Origin: Sphingobium cupriresistens
GTDB taxonomy: Bacteria > Pseudomonadota > Alphaproteobacteria > Sphingomonadales > Sphingomonadaceae
Assembly (NCBI RefSeq): GCF_004152865.1
Contig: NZ_SEOO01000024.1
Span: 1-64,000, forward strand
Length of the DNA: 64,000 nt
Direction of reading: 5' to 3'
Of the stretch, positions 16,953 through 23,052 are shown piece after piece (position 1 is the first letter of the stretch; each line of letters starts with the position of its first letter). The notes beneath the pieces were generated by a model. That model was not told the DNA's origin. It ran no database searches and saw nothing but the letters and a program-made list of their open reading frames with translations. The position numbers were made by a program, and so were the translations under genes.

Positions 16953-16983
16953 GGCGAAGCCGGCGAGTGTCGTTGGCTTCGCC
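16953..16983 (+). terminator. Hairpin after the ssb gene group
   Basis: GGCGAAGCC and GGCTTCGCC form a perfect 9-bp stem with a 13-base loop. The following CTGCCTTT is only weakly T-rich, so termination is plausible but not certain. Confidence 0.5.
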
Positions 16984-17631
16984 CTGCCTTTCGCTCGAGC
17001 CTGACTATCATCTGCCCGCGCGAGCGCACAGCCGGGCGCCACCACCGCTGGTGGCGTTTTCCACTTGCCGTGCCCACCTCCCGGTGAAATCCGGACGCCG
17101 GCGGCTCCTGTCGTGACCCGGCTCTCATGCGTGCCGCAGGTTGTGCCGCGCCTTGTGCCGCGTGAGGTTCATCGCCCTGCCGCGAGCCGCGTTCACTGCG
17201 CCCGGGCCCTATCGCTCAGCCCCGTTCGGACATGCGGGCGCGAGCGTGTCAGCCGGCGATCGAACTGCCTCGCAGCCAGCTCCTCAATCCAGGTGATCGA
17301 TACCGTGACGCCCCAGGACGTCAGGCACCGGGGAGGTTTGCGGTGACCATCCAGTGCCGGGCGGGCCGGCGAGGTTTTGCCCGGACAAGAAGAAGAGAAG
17401 AGGGTTTCGGCGCATCCCGCCCAACGCTTCGCGCCGGGCGGGACCGGGGCTCTATTCGCTAAGCCGCCGCCCGCGCGTACCGCACGTGCCCCGGCCAAGC
17501 TCACGGAGCCAGGCCTTCGGCCCGTCTCCGCCCATTCGGGTGACGAACCCGCTTGCGGGATTCCCCCGGTGAGGTTTGAAATCCCTATTCCTCTCTTGTG
17601 TCTGCCTAGTTTGGCATGCGGGGTTGGCAGT
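16984..17631. other. Long non-coding stretch
   Basis: No gene is convincing in about 650 bp. Open frames on both strands (for example 17377-17763 plus, 17193-17657 minus) are Arg/Pro/Gly-rich GC artefacts. The region holds the 12-bp-period repeats at 17131-17161. Together with the flanking elements it may be regulatory. Confidence 0.5.
17131..17161 (+). repeat. Three GTGCCGC repeats at 12-bp spacing
   Basis: GTGCCGC occurs at 17131, 17143 and 17155, exactly 12 bp apart. This is iteron-like but very short. Confidence 0.45.
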
Positions 17632-17726
17632 CCGTCGAGGATGAGCGGTCCCCCCAATTTTTTCGTGCGGCCGCTGCCGCGCCCACCCGAAAAAAATCGG
17701 TTCCCCCGCTCCCCGCTGGTGCGGCG
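17632..17726 (+). promoter_or_regulatory. Leading-region structured element B
   Basis: CCGTCGAGGATGAGCGG and a C-tract lead to AATTTTTTCG (17656-17665), which pairs with CGAAAAAAAT (17688-17697). Then follows CGGTTCCCCCGCTCCCCGCT. It shares both flanks with element C. The next gene (DUF2493) starts about 120 bp downstream. Confidence 0.75.
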
Positions 17727-17846
17727 TCAACCGGGGTCCGGCCGCGGCCGGCTTCCCGGTTAACGTCCCCGACCTCCCTGACCGCCGCATGTCCTGAACA
17801 AGGCCTCATCGCGTGGATGAGACATCCAAAAGCCACGGAGGCCAAC

Positions 17847-18926
17847 ATGTCCAAGTCCTTCTCGAACTTCGCCGATTTCGCCAGCTTCATCGCCAGCGAG
17901 ACGGGAACCGACCAGCGTAGCCCGCTCTACGAAGCCGCCTTCATCGAGCATGACGAGCGCGCCAAGCTTTCGCCTGTCGACGAGAGCGAGCAACTGGAAA
18001 TGCCCGATCCGGAACAGAGCCGAGCCGCCGTCGAAATGGTGATGGCGACGCTCTTCGATGTGTTCCGCGACACCCGCCTCGAACCCTTCGCGAGCGATCT
18101 CGCCTGGGGCTTCGTCAACAGCTTCCATGTGGTGGCGAAGCGCATCAGCGACCGCGAGGACGATGCGGCCAAGGAGCTTGGCGAACTCGCGCGCAGCTTC
18201 GATCCCAGCGAAATCTACGCATCGCAGATCGAGGAGGCGCAGCTGCTCTGCCAGACGCTGCAGGGGTGCCGGGATGCCATGGAATGCATGCGCGACCACG
18301 CCGCCGACGTCTACCGGGTCGAGACCGGACGGCCCTATTCGCCGACGCGCGGCAGCCGGGTCTCGAAGGGCGTCACCGCCTCGATGATCGACGCCCGAGA
18401 CTATCTCGCCGCCCGGATGCGGGAACGCCGTGAGCAGTTCGCTCCGGAAGGTCCGGTCGTTGCCTTCTCGGGCGGTCAGGTCTGGGAGGATCATGACATG
18501 CTCTGGAAGGGTCTGGACTCGATCCTGGCCCGCATCCCGGAGATGATCCTCGCCACGACAGCACAGACCAAGGGCTGCGATGCCATCGCGCAGGCATGGG
18601 CAGCAGCACGCGGCGTGAAGGTCATCATGTTCCGCCTCGACCGCCGGCTGGGGGCCAAGGCCGCCTTCGTCCGCAACGATCGGCTGCTCGCCCTCAAGCC
18701 GGTCGAAGCTGTCGTCTGCGAAGGCTCCGGCATCCAGATGAACCTCGCCCAGAAGCTGCGGCAGGCAGGCGTTCCCCTCCACATCGTGAAGCTCGAACCG
18801 TCAGCCAAGCCGCAGCCCGCCCAGCCCACCGGCAGAACCGCAAAGTCGCGGGACGAATTCGATCCCTGGACCCAGGACGACTATTACGCCGCCATGGTGA
18901 ACGGCGGTGGTCGCCGTCGTCGGTGA
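17847..18926 (+). CDS. DUF2493 (SLOG-like) protein, 359 aa
   Basis: The C-terminal third contains a DUF2493/YspA-like Rossmann domain: MILATTAQTKGCDAIAQAWA, then ARGVKVIMFRLD and AFVRNDRLLA. SLOG-type domains of this kind are thought to bind nucleotides or ADP-ribose-like ligands. The N-terminal 200 residues are helical and lack recognised motifs; such extended proteins are common on alphaproteobacterial plasmids. ATG 17847 has CGGAGG before it. It is preceded by structured element B and ended by a strong terminator at 18935, so it looks like a single-gene unit. Confidence 0.85.
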   Translation: MSKSFSNFADFASFIASETGTDQRSPLYEAAFIEHDERAKLSPVDESEQLEMPDPEQSRAAVEMVMATLFDVFRDTRLEPFASDLAWGFVNSFHVVAKRISDREDDAAKELGELARSFDPSEIYASQIEEAQLLCQTLQGCRDAMECMRDHAADVYRVETGRPYSPTRGSRVSKGVTASMIDARDYLAARMRERREQFAPEGPVVAFSGGQVWEDHDMLWKGLDSILARIPEMILATTAQTKGCDAIAQAWAAARGVKVIMFRLDRRLGAKAAFVRNDRLLALKPVEAVVCEGSGIQMNLAQKLRQAGVPLHIVKLEPSAKPQPAQPTGRTAKSRDEFDPWTQDDYYAAMVNGGGRRRR

Positions 18927-18934
18927 CGCGTCCG

Positions 18935-18974
18935 GGAGAGGCTCCGGCAATCGCCGGGGCCTCTCCTGCTTTTT
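18935..18974 (+). terminator. Rho-independent terminator after DUF2493 gene
   Basis: GGAGAGGC-CCGGC and GCCGG-GCCTCTCC form a 13-14-bp stem around AATC, followed by TGCTTTTT. Confidence 0.9.
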
Positions 18975-18986
18975 CGCTGCGAGGAT

Positions 18987-19021
18987 GCGGTGCGCGGGGG
19001 CATCGAACCCCCGCGCACCGC
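18987..19021. other. CATCGAA-loop hairpin, copy 1
   Basis: A perfect 14-bp stem (18987-19000 with 19008-19021) closes the 7-base loop CATCGAA. On the minus strand the loop reads TTCGATG, like a tRNA T-arm, but no tRNA body is present. It follows the terminator's T-run by 12 bases. See copy 2 at 21998. Confidence 0.85.
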
Positions 19022-19112
19022 CGGGCGCTGGCGCGCGCCGCACGGACAATACCCGAAAGGGCCAAGGAAAGAGGGGAGAGGCGAGGCGCTTTCAGCCGAG
19101 GAGACCAAGCCC

Positions 19113-19679
19113 GTGTCCATCCTGTTCCGCATCACCGAGCCGGCCGACGATACAGCCTCGCCCAGCGCCATCATCACAGCCCGCAAGCTTGCGGCTTTCC
19201 GCCGGTTCCTCCGTTCCGAAGGAGATCGTATCGGCATCGCGCTGCTCGAACCCGACGAATATCTTGGCGACAGCTTCGAGGCGCGCGTCTGTCCACTCGC
19301 GCTCGCCGCGATCACGGGCATTTTCGACCACGAGGCCACTGTCATCGCAGTCGTCGAGGAGGCCCAGTTCAGAGGCAAGCGCATCGCGATCCATCACTGC
19401 CCGAGCAGCGCCGAGATCATCCTGCGCGTCGCCCTCACGTCCGATCAGGGCGTCGAACTCGATCTCGCCTACGGCAATGCCTACGCGCTGCTCGAAGCGC
19501 TCGCGATCGAGCCTGACAGCGTCGGTGACATCCCCATCGATCTCCTACGCGCCCGGCTGTCCGATCCGGCCACGCCGAGCCGCGCGGCGCTGCGCGGTGT
19601 CGGTCATTACCTGCCCCGACTAGAGCGTCTCGTCGCGAGCGCGCAGGAGCGCGAGGCTGCCCGCTTCGCATGGGCCTGA
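19113..19679 (+). CDS. Hypothetical protein, 188 aa
   Basis: GTG 19113 (VSILFRITEPADD) is preceded by GAGGAG. The frame is open further upstream, but that part would run through the CATCGAA hairpin and encode a low-complexity Arg/Pro peptide. The product is soluble with a regular alpha/beta pattern and no recognised domain. A convergent small gene ends 6 bp downstream. Confidence 0.6.
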   Translation: MSILFRITEPADDTASPSAIITARKLAAFRRFLRSEGDRIGIALLEPDEYLGDSFEARVCPLALAAITGIFDHEATVIAVVEEAQFRGKRIAIHHCPSSAEIILRVALTSDQGVELDLAYGNAYALLEALAIEPDSVGDIPIDLLRARLSDPATPSRAALRGVGHYLPRLERLVASAQEREAARFAWA

Positions 19680-19685
19680 CATGCG

Positions 19686-19946
19686 TTAGTCCCGGCAATT
19701 CTTCTCCGGCGGGATCCTGTCGGTCCTTCGACGCATGAGGCTGTCGATCGCCGCCTGTAAATGACAGGTCGCCATCTGCTCGCCAGCTTGCTCGAGCGCC
19801 GCCATCGCCTCACGCATCAGCACGACTGCGAGGGCCCGGCGGACGTTTGAATCGATTCCCTGCGGATCATATATGTCGATTGATTCCGGCGTGCGCGGTG
19901 CGGCTTTCGCGCGGCGGGGAACAATCTCTCGTCCCGAATTGGTCAT
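19686..19946 (-). CDS. Hypothetical protein, 86 aa
   Basis: Starts at ATG 19946 (MTNSGREIVPRRAK) with a G-rich Shine-Dalgarno-like stretch upstream; a TTG at 19970 would add eight residues. The middle DPQGIDSNVRRALAVVLMREA and HLQAAIDSLMRR form clear amphipathic helices, which supports a real gene. The function is unknown. It is convergent with the previous gene. Confidence 0.5.
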   Translation of the reverse strand: MTNSGREIVPRRAKAAPRTPESIDIYDPQGIDSNVRRALAVVLMREAMAALEQAGEQMATCHLQAAIDSLMRRRTDRIPPEKNCRD

Positions 19947-19970
19947 CCCCAGGCTCCCCGCAATGCGCAA

Positions 19971-20340
19971 AGGTCGAACCCTTGCTCAAAACTCCCGCGC
20001 ACGAGGCGCGGGAGCCGGGGCTGGTAACACGTCGAGACATGCGCCTACGCTTTTAGCACCAAGGCACCTGGACATATGCGCAGGCACCCCGGCGTGAGAT
20101 CACACCGAGCTGCCTTTCTCGACGGGATTACCAGTCCCGGCGCCACGGCCTTCGCGGCGCAAACAGCCACCTATCACAGACATGGGAAGACACCAAGGTG
20201 GGTCGTCTGAACAGCGAGCCACAGTGCCTTGCCGGCAGGCACGGACACGTGCCTAAGATGGGAGACGGGACCCAAGCTCTCTCACATCTCGGCATCAGAC
20301 GAGGCTTCATCGCCAAAGCATGACGCTGGGTGTCGATCGG
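19971..20340. other. Non-coding stretch
   Basis: No gene is convincing. TCACACCGA (20100-20108) and TTACCAGTCCCG (20128-20139) recur at 10-18 and 23-34 at the window start, hinting at a shared short element. Confidence 0.4.
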
Positions 20341-20433
20341 CCGTCAAGGATCAGCGGTCCCCCCAATTTTGCCGGCCGGCGCGCTGCGCTTCCCGGCGAC
20401 AAAATCGGCTCCCCCCGCTGCCCGCTCACGCGG
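20341..20433 (+). promoter_or_regulatory. Leading-region structured element C
   Basis: CCGTCAAGGATCAGCGG and a C-tract lead to ATTTTG (20366-20371), which pairs with CAAAAT (20400-20405); the stem goes on through GC pairs with a bulge. The right flank is CGGCTCCCCCCGCTGCCCGCT. Both flanks match element B closely. The next start codon is about 98 bp downstream. Confidence 0.75.
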
Positions 20434-20530
20434 CGGCCATGCCGTCCCTGACCGCCTCAACACCGCGTCCAGATGAGCCCATCCTCATCGATGCGAGATG
20501 GGGAGCGCACCATCATCAACGGAGGCTTCG

Positions 20531-21346
20531 ATGGACAATCTTCACCACTCCCTGCGCACGCTGTTCAGCACCCCATTCTGTCCAAACTGCACGACCCTCT
20601 TCGACGCCGAGCAATATGATCATGTCGACGAACGCGCGCGCTGCTCGCACTGCGGAACCGTCTATCGGATCCCCGACGACCATGTGCCGGACAATCCGGA
20701 TGACGACATCGACGACGTCCGGCCGGATACCGCCCATATTGTCCAACCGCACGAGCCGGGCTACTGGCCAGCGCAAGCGACTGGCTTCCGGCTCATTCGC
20801 CTGCTCGAAAGATATCTCGCACTTACCCAGACCTGCGGGCGCTTAGTCAGCGTTGCCCAAACCTCCACCGAACGGGATTTCTTCAGGGCCGAGCATGACC
20901 GGCTCTACCGCCTAACTTGCCGCATCGCACGCCAGGTCGCCCGATCGAACGGCTACGCGATCCTTCGAGCACTCTCGGACGATAGCCCGGCCTATCGCGT
21001 GGTGATCCAGAACCAGCCTATCGCTCTATCCGGGGGTTCGTGCATCAAGGAGACGCCGCAGTTTCTGACCCTCGAACAGTTGCGTGCCGACGCGGAACGG
21101 CTCGCCGAAGCGGAGATGCGGGCCACCGCCGGCGCGACGTACGAACTCTACGCCCGCCAGTTCTCCACGGCCTGTGCACGCGCCATCAACAAGCTTGATC
21201 CGGACCTGCGCCGCTACGCCGTCAAGATCGCCAATGACCACGGCTACATCGCGGGCGAGGACGAGCGATATGCCGACTTCGGACCCGGCCTATGCTCCCT
21301 GACCGGCATCGACGAACACTATTGCCATTGCGGCCGTCACCCCTGA
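20531..21346 (+). CDS. Zinc-ribbon-containing hypothetical protein, 271 aa
   Basis: The N-terminus carries two CxxC pairs (Cys17/Cys20 in FCPNC and Cys38/Cys41 in CSHCG) typical of a treble-clef or zinc-ribbon fold. The rest is a helical region (LLERYLALTQTCG, LYRLTCRIARQVARSNGYAILRAL). Cys/His residues recur at the very end (YCHCGRHP). It could bind DNA, RNA or protein. ATG 20531 has GGAGG upstream. It is preceded by element C and followed by a terminator, so it is a self-contained unit. Confidence 0.65.
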   Translation: MDNLHHSLRTLFSTPFCPNCTTLFDAEQYDHVDERARCSHCGTVYRIPDDHVPDNPDDDIDDVRPDTAHIVQPHEPGYWPAQATGFRLIRLLERYLALTQTCGRLVSVAQTSTERDFFRAEHDRLYRLTCRIARQVARSNGYAILRALSDDSPAYRVVIQNQPIALSGGSCIKETPQFLTLEQLRADAERLAEAEMRATAGATYELYARQFSTACARAINKLDPDLRRYAVKIANDHGYIAGEDERYADFGPGLCSLTGIDEHYCHCGRHP

Positions 21347-21353
21347 CGGCAGC

Positions 21354-21386
21354 CGGGACCGGGCCACGCGCTCGGTCCCGTTCTTT
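21354..21386 (+). terminator. Probable Rho-independent terminator
   Basis: CGGGACCG and CGGTCCCG form a perfect 8-bp stem, followed by TTCTTT, 7 bp after the stop of the zinc-ribbon gene. Confidence 0.75.
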
Positions 21387-21528
21387 CGACGAGATGGCTC
21401 GATGCCCCGGCTCGCTCGCGTGCCATGCGGACCCTTCGGTCCGCACGTCGCTACGCCTCGGCCGAGGTCTCCCGACGAGAGGGAACATCTCTCACAGTCT
21501 TCCCATTCTGTCAGACGTCCGAGGCCGC

Positions 21529-21640
21529 CTCAAGGACGGCGGGGCCCCACGATTTTCTTCGGCGGATCGAGGGGAGGCGCTCGTCCTTCGGCGTGGTGGC
21601 CGCCGAAGAAAATCGTGACCCCCACCGCCGCTTCGCGGCC
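21529..21640 (+). promoter_or_regulatory. Leading-region structured element D
   Basis: TCAAGGACGGCGGGGCCC is followed by an 18-bp arm (21548-21565, CACGATTTTCTTCGGCGG) that is perfectly complementary to 21600-21617. ACCCCCACCGCCGC follows. This is the longest perfect stem of the family. The next gene starts about 78 bp downstream. Confidence 0.75.
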
Positions 21641-21717
21641 CGCTTCGCGGGTCCTTGACCCGGCCTCGGCCGCCTGACGCGCCGCTCCTGTCATTCAAGA
21701 CAGACAGGAGCGAATCC

Positions 21718-21942
21718 ATGCAGATGATCTCGACCAGCGCCGCCGCCGACAACGCCGCCTTCTTCGCAGCCATCGCGAACGCCGAACGCCGCGCGCTTCA
21801 CAGCTACTTCGACCAGCACGTCGTGGCGGACGACGAGGCGGGCTACATCACCATCGACGAGGGCGATTACGGCGCGCTGCCGATGACGATCATCGACCGG
21901 ATCGTCCACAGCGTGCCGGGCGGACTGCTCGACGAATATTGA
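21718..21942 (+). CDS. Small acidic hypothetical protein, 74 aa
   Basis: ATG 21718 has ACAGGAG upstream. It begins MQMISTSAAADNAAFFAAIA and is acidic in the second half (VVADDEAGYITIDEGDYG). The acidic, small, leading-region profile recalls DNA-mimic anti-restriction proteins, but this is only analogy. It is flanked by element D and a strong terminator. Confidence 0.6.
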   Translation: MQMISTSAAADNAAFFAAIANAERRALHSYFDQHVVADDEAGYITIDEGDYGALPMTIIDRIVHSVPGGLLDEY

Positions 21943-21951
21943 GGCAAGACG

Positions 21952-21984
21952 GGGAGGGGCGCGCACGCGCCTCTCCCTTTTTTT
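21952..21984 (+). terminator. Rho-independent terminator
   Basis: GGGAGGGGCGC and GCGCCTCTCCC form an 11-bp stem with one G-U pair, followed by seven T residues. Confidence 0.9.
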
Positions 21985-21997
21985 GTGTGGCGATGTT

Positions 21998-22032
21998 ACG
22001 GGCATGGGGGGCATCGAACCCCCCATGCCCGT
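21998..22032. other. CATCGAA-loop hairpin, copy 2
   Basis: A perfect 14-bp stem (21998-22011 with 22019-22032) closes the same loop CATCGAA as copy 1. The stem sequence differs (ACGGGCATGGGGGG against GCGGTGCGCGGGGG), with every change compensated. It follows a terminator T-run by 13 bases. Confidence 0.85.
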
Positions 22033-22061
22033 GCCGCGACAAGGGTCGCGGCGGGGGCTGT

Positions 22062-22280
22062 TCAGGCCGTGAGGCGCTTTTCCACTTCGTCGATGCCGAG
22101 CGACCGGATACGGGCAACGAGCCCACCCAATCGCTTGCCGTCGAGCTTCAGCAGGCCGGTCTTCTCAAGAGCCTGGATCGCGGCCTCGCGTTCCTTCTCT
22201 TCCAGCCGTTGCCGTCGCTCCTCGAGCTTGCGGCCTTCCTCTTCTATCGCTGCTCTTTCCTGTTCCAATGTGCGTGCCAT
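22062..22280 (-). CDS. Small coiled-coil protein next to putative oriT
   Basis: 72 residues with a long charged helix (LEQERAAIEEEGRKLEERRQ) followed by a compact C-terminus (GLLKLDGKRLGGLVARIR). The arrangement resembles TraC/TraD-like mobilisation accessory proteins of Agrobacterium/Rhizobium Dtr regions, which also lie divergent from the relaxase operon across oriT. I infer a relaxosome or oriT-associated role. Confidence 0.6.
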   Translation of the reverse strand: MARTLEQERAAIEEEGRKLEERRQRLEEKEREAAIQALEKTGLLKLDGKRLGGLVARIRSLGIDEVEKRLTA

Positions 22281-22683
22281 GAAGGGCCTCTCGGTTCACG
22301 CTGATCGGGCTATGAACAGGCCCACTATAAGCGCTCACCGGCCATGCCGGAAGCACGGAATGCGCGCCCGCCAAGCGGTTGGTCAACTGCCGCAACCATG
22401 GCTTTCCTTCCGTCCACCGGACGGCCTGGCGTCCCGCCGGAGGCGCTTCCCCATGCCATTTGATCGCGTCACAAGACGCCCCGGGGAGTGGATCAGCCCT
22501 GGTGCAGAGAAGCACACCGAACGCACCTCGGTGCATTGGGTTCTGGAACAATTCCAGCGACTTATGGCGGTCTTGGTGCGTGTGCGGCTGTGGGACAGGA
22601 TTTCGCTGCCCACAAAACACACGAAAATCGGCCATTTCAGCGTGTTACACGAGAACACGCTCCGCGCCGCGCATGCGATTTTC
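22281..22683. other. Candidate oriT region
   Basis: A gene-free stretch between divergent mobilisation genes. It holds several inverted repeats: GCAC-CTCG-GTGC (22523-22533 area) followed by ATTGGG, CTGGAA-CAA-TTCCAG (22543-22557), and AGCGTGTT/AACACGCT (22639-22661). MobF oriT sites such as that of R388 have a small hairpin followed at once by the relaxase binding sequence and nic, so 22523-22550 is the best nic candidate. No nic can be proved by eye. Confidence 0.5.
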
Positions 22684-22712
22684 TTGCTCCACCGACACGA
22701 TTGCGCTATAAG
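22684..22712 (+). promoter_or_regulatory. Promoter of the RHH-traD-traI operon
   Basis: TTGCTC (22684-22689) and TATAAG (22707-22712) are spaced by 17 bp. The inverted repeat AGCGTGTT/AACACGCT lies 23 bp upstream and could be an operator. Confidence 0.65.
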
Positions 22713-22737
22713 TCGGATCGGTTTCTGAGACCCCACC

Positions 22738-22757
22738 AGCCTCCCTGCTAGGAGGCT
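22738..22757 (+). promoter_or_regulatory. SD-sequestering hairpin
   Basis: AGCCTCC (22738-22744) pairs with GGAGGCT (22751-22757), loop CTGCTA. The right arm contains the Shine-Dalgarno sequence AGGAGG of the gene starting at TTG 22762, so the hairpin would block translation until opened. Confidence 0.6.
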
Positions 22758-22761
22758 CGGT

Positions 22762-23052
22762 TTGACCATTCCCTACAAGCATTGCTCGGTCCGGCTCGAC
22801 CGGAGCAAATATGATCGCCTCGTAGCGCTCGCCGCGGAGCGCGGATGCACGCCGTCCGACCTGCTGCGCGCGGCCGTCGATGCCTTCCTGGGATCCGGCC
22901 AGCTCTTGACCTCAAGCCACCGTCGGATCGCCCGCATCAGCGAGTTCCAGCATCTCGCGCTCGACATCATCATCCGCGAACAATTCCCCGAATATCGCGA
23001 CCGCATCATCGCGGAAACCGACAAACGTCTGGAGCAATATCATGGCGCGTGA
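22762..23052 (+). CDS. Ribbon-helix-helix mobilisation protein
   Basis: 96 residues. The first 40 (CSVRLDRSKYDRLVALAAERG, then CTPSDLLRAAVDAFL) match a CopG/Arc ribbon-helix-helix fold: a DNA-contacting strand then two helices. It lies just upstream of TraD and TraI, the place of TraY/TrwA-like oriT-binding relaxosome proteins that also repress the tra promoter. TTG 22762 is the start, 6 bp past AGGAGG. The end overlaps traD by 11 bp. Confidence 0.75.
   Translation: MTIPYKHCSVRLDRSKYDRLVALAAERGCTPSDLLRAAVDAFLGSGQLLTSSHRRIARISEFQHLALDIIIREQFPEYRDRIIAETDKRLEQYHGA

Noticed and set aside
17377-17763. 128-codon plus-strand frame upstream of the DUF2493 gene
   Set aside because: Pro/Arg/Ser-rich, crosses structured element B, and has no start signals.
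18987-19021. tRNA gene on the minus strand, because of GGGGGTTCGATGCCCCC
   Set aside because: The T-arm-like hairpin is complete, but acceptor, D and anticodon arms cannot be built from the neighbouring sequence, and the stem extends to 14 bp.
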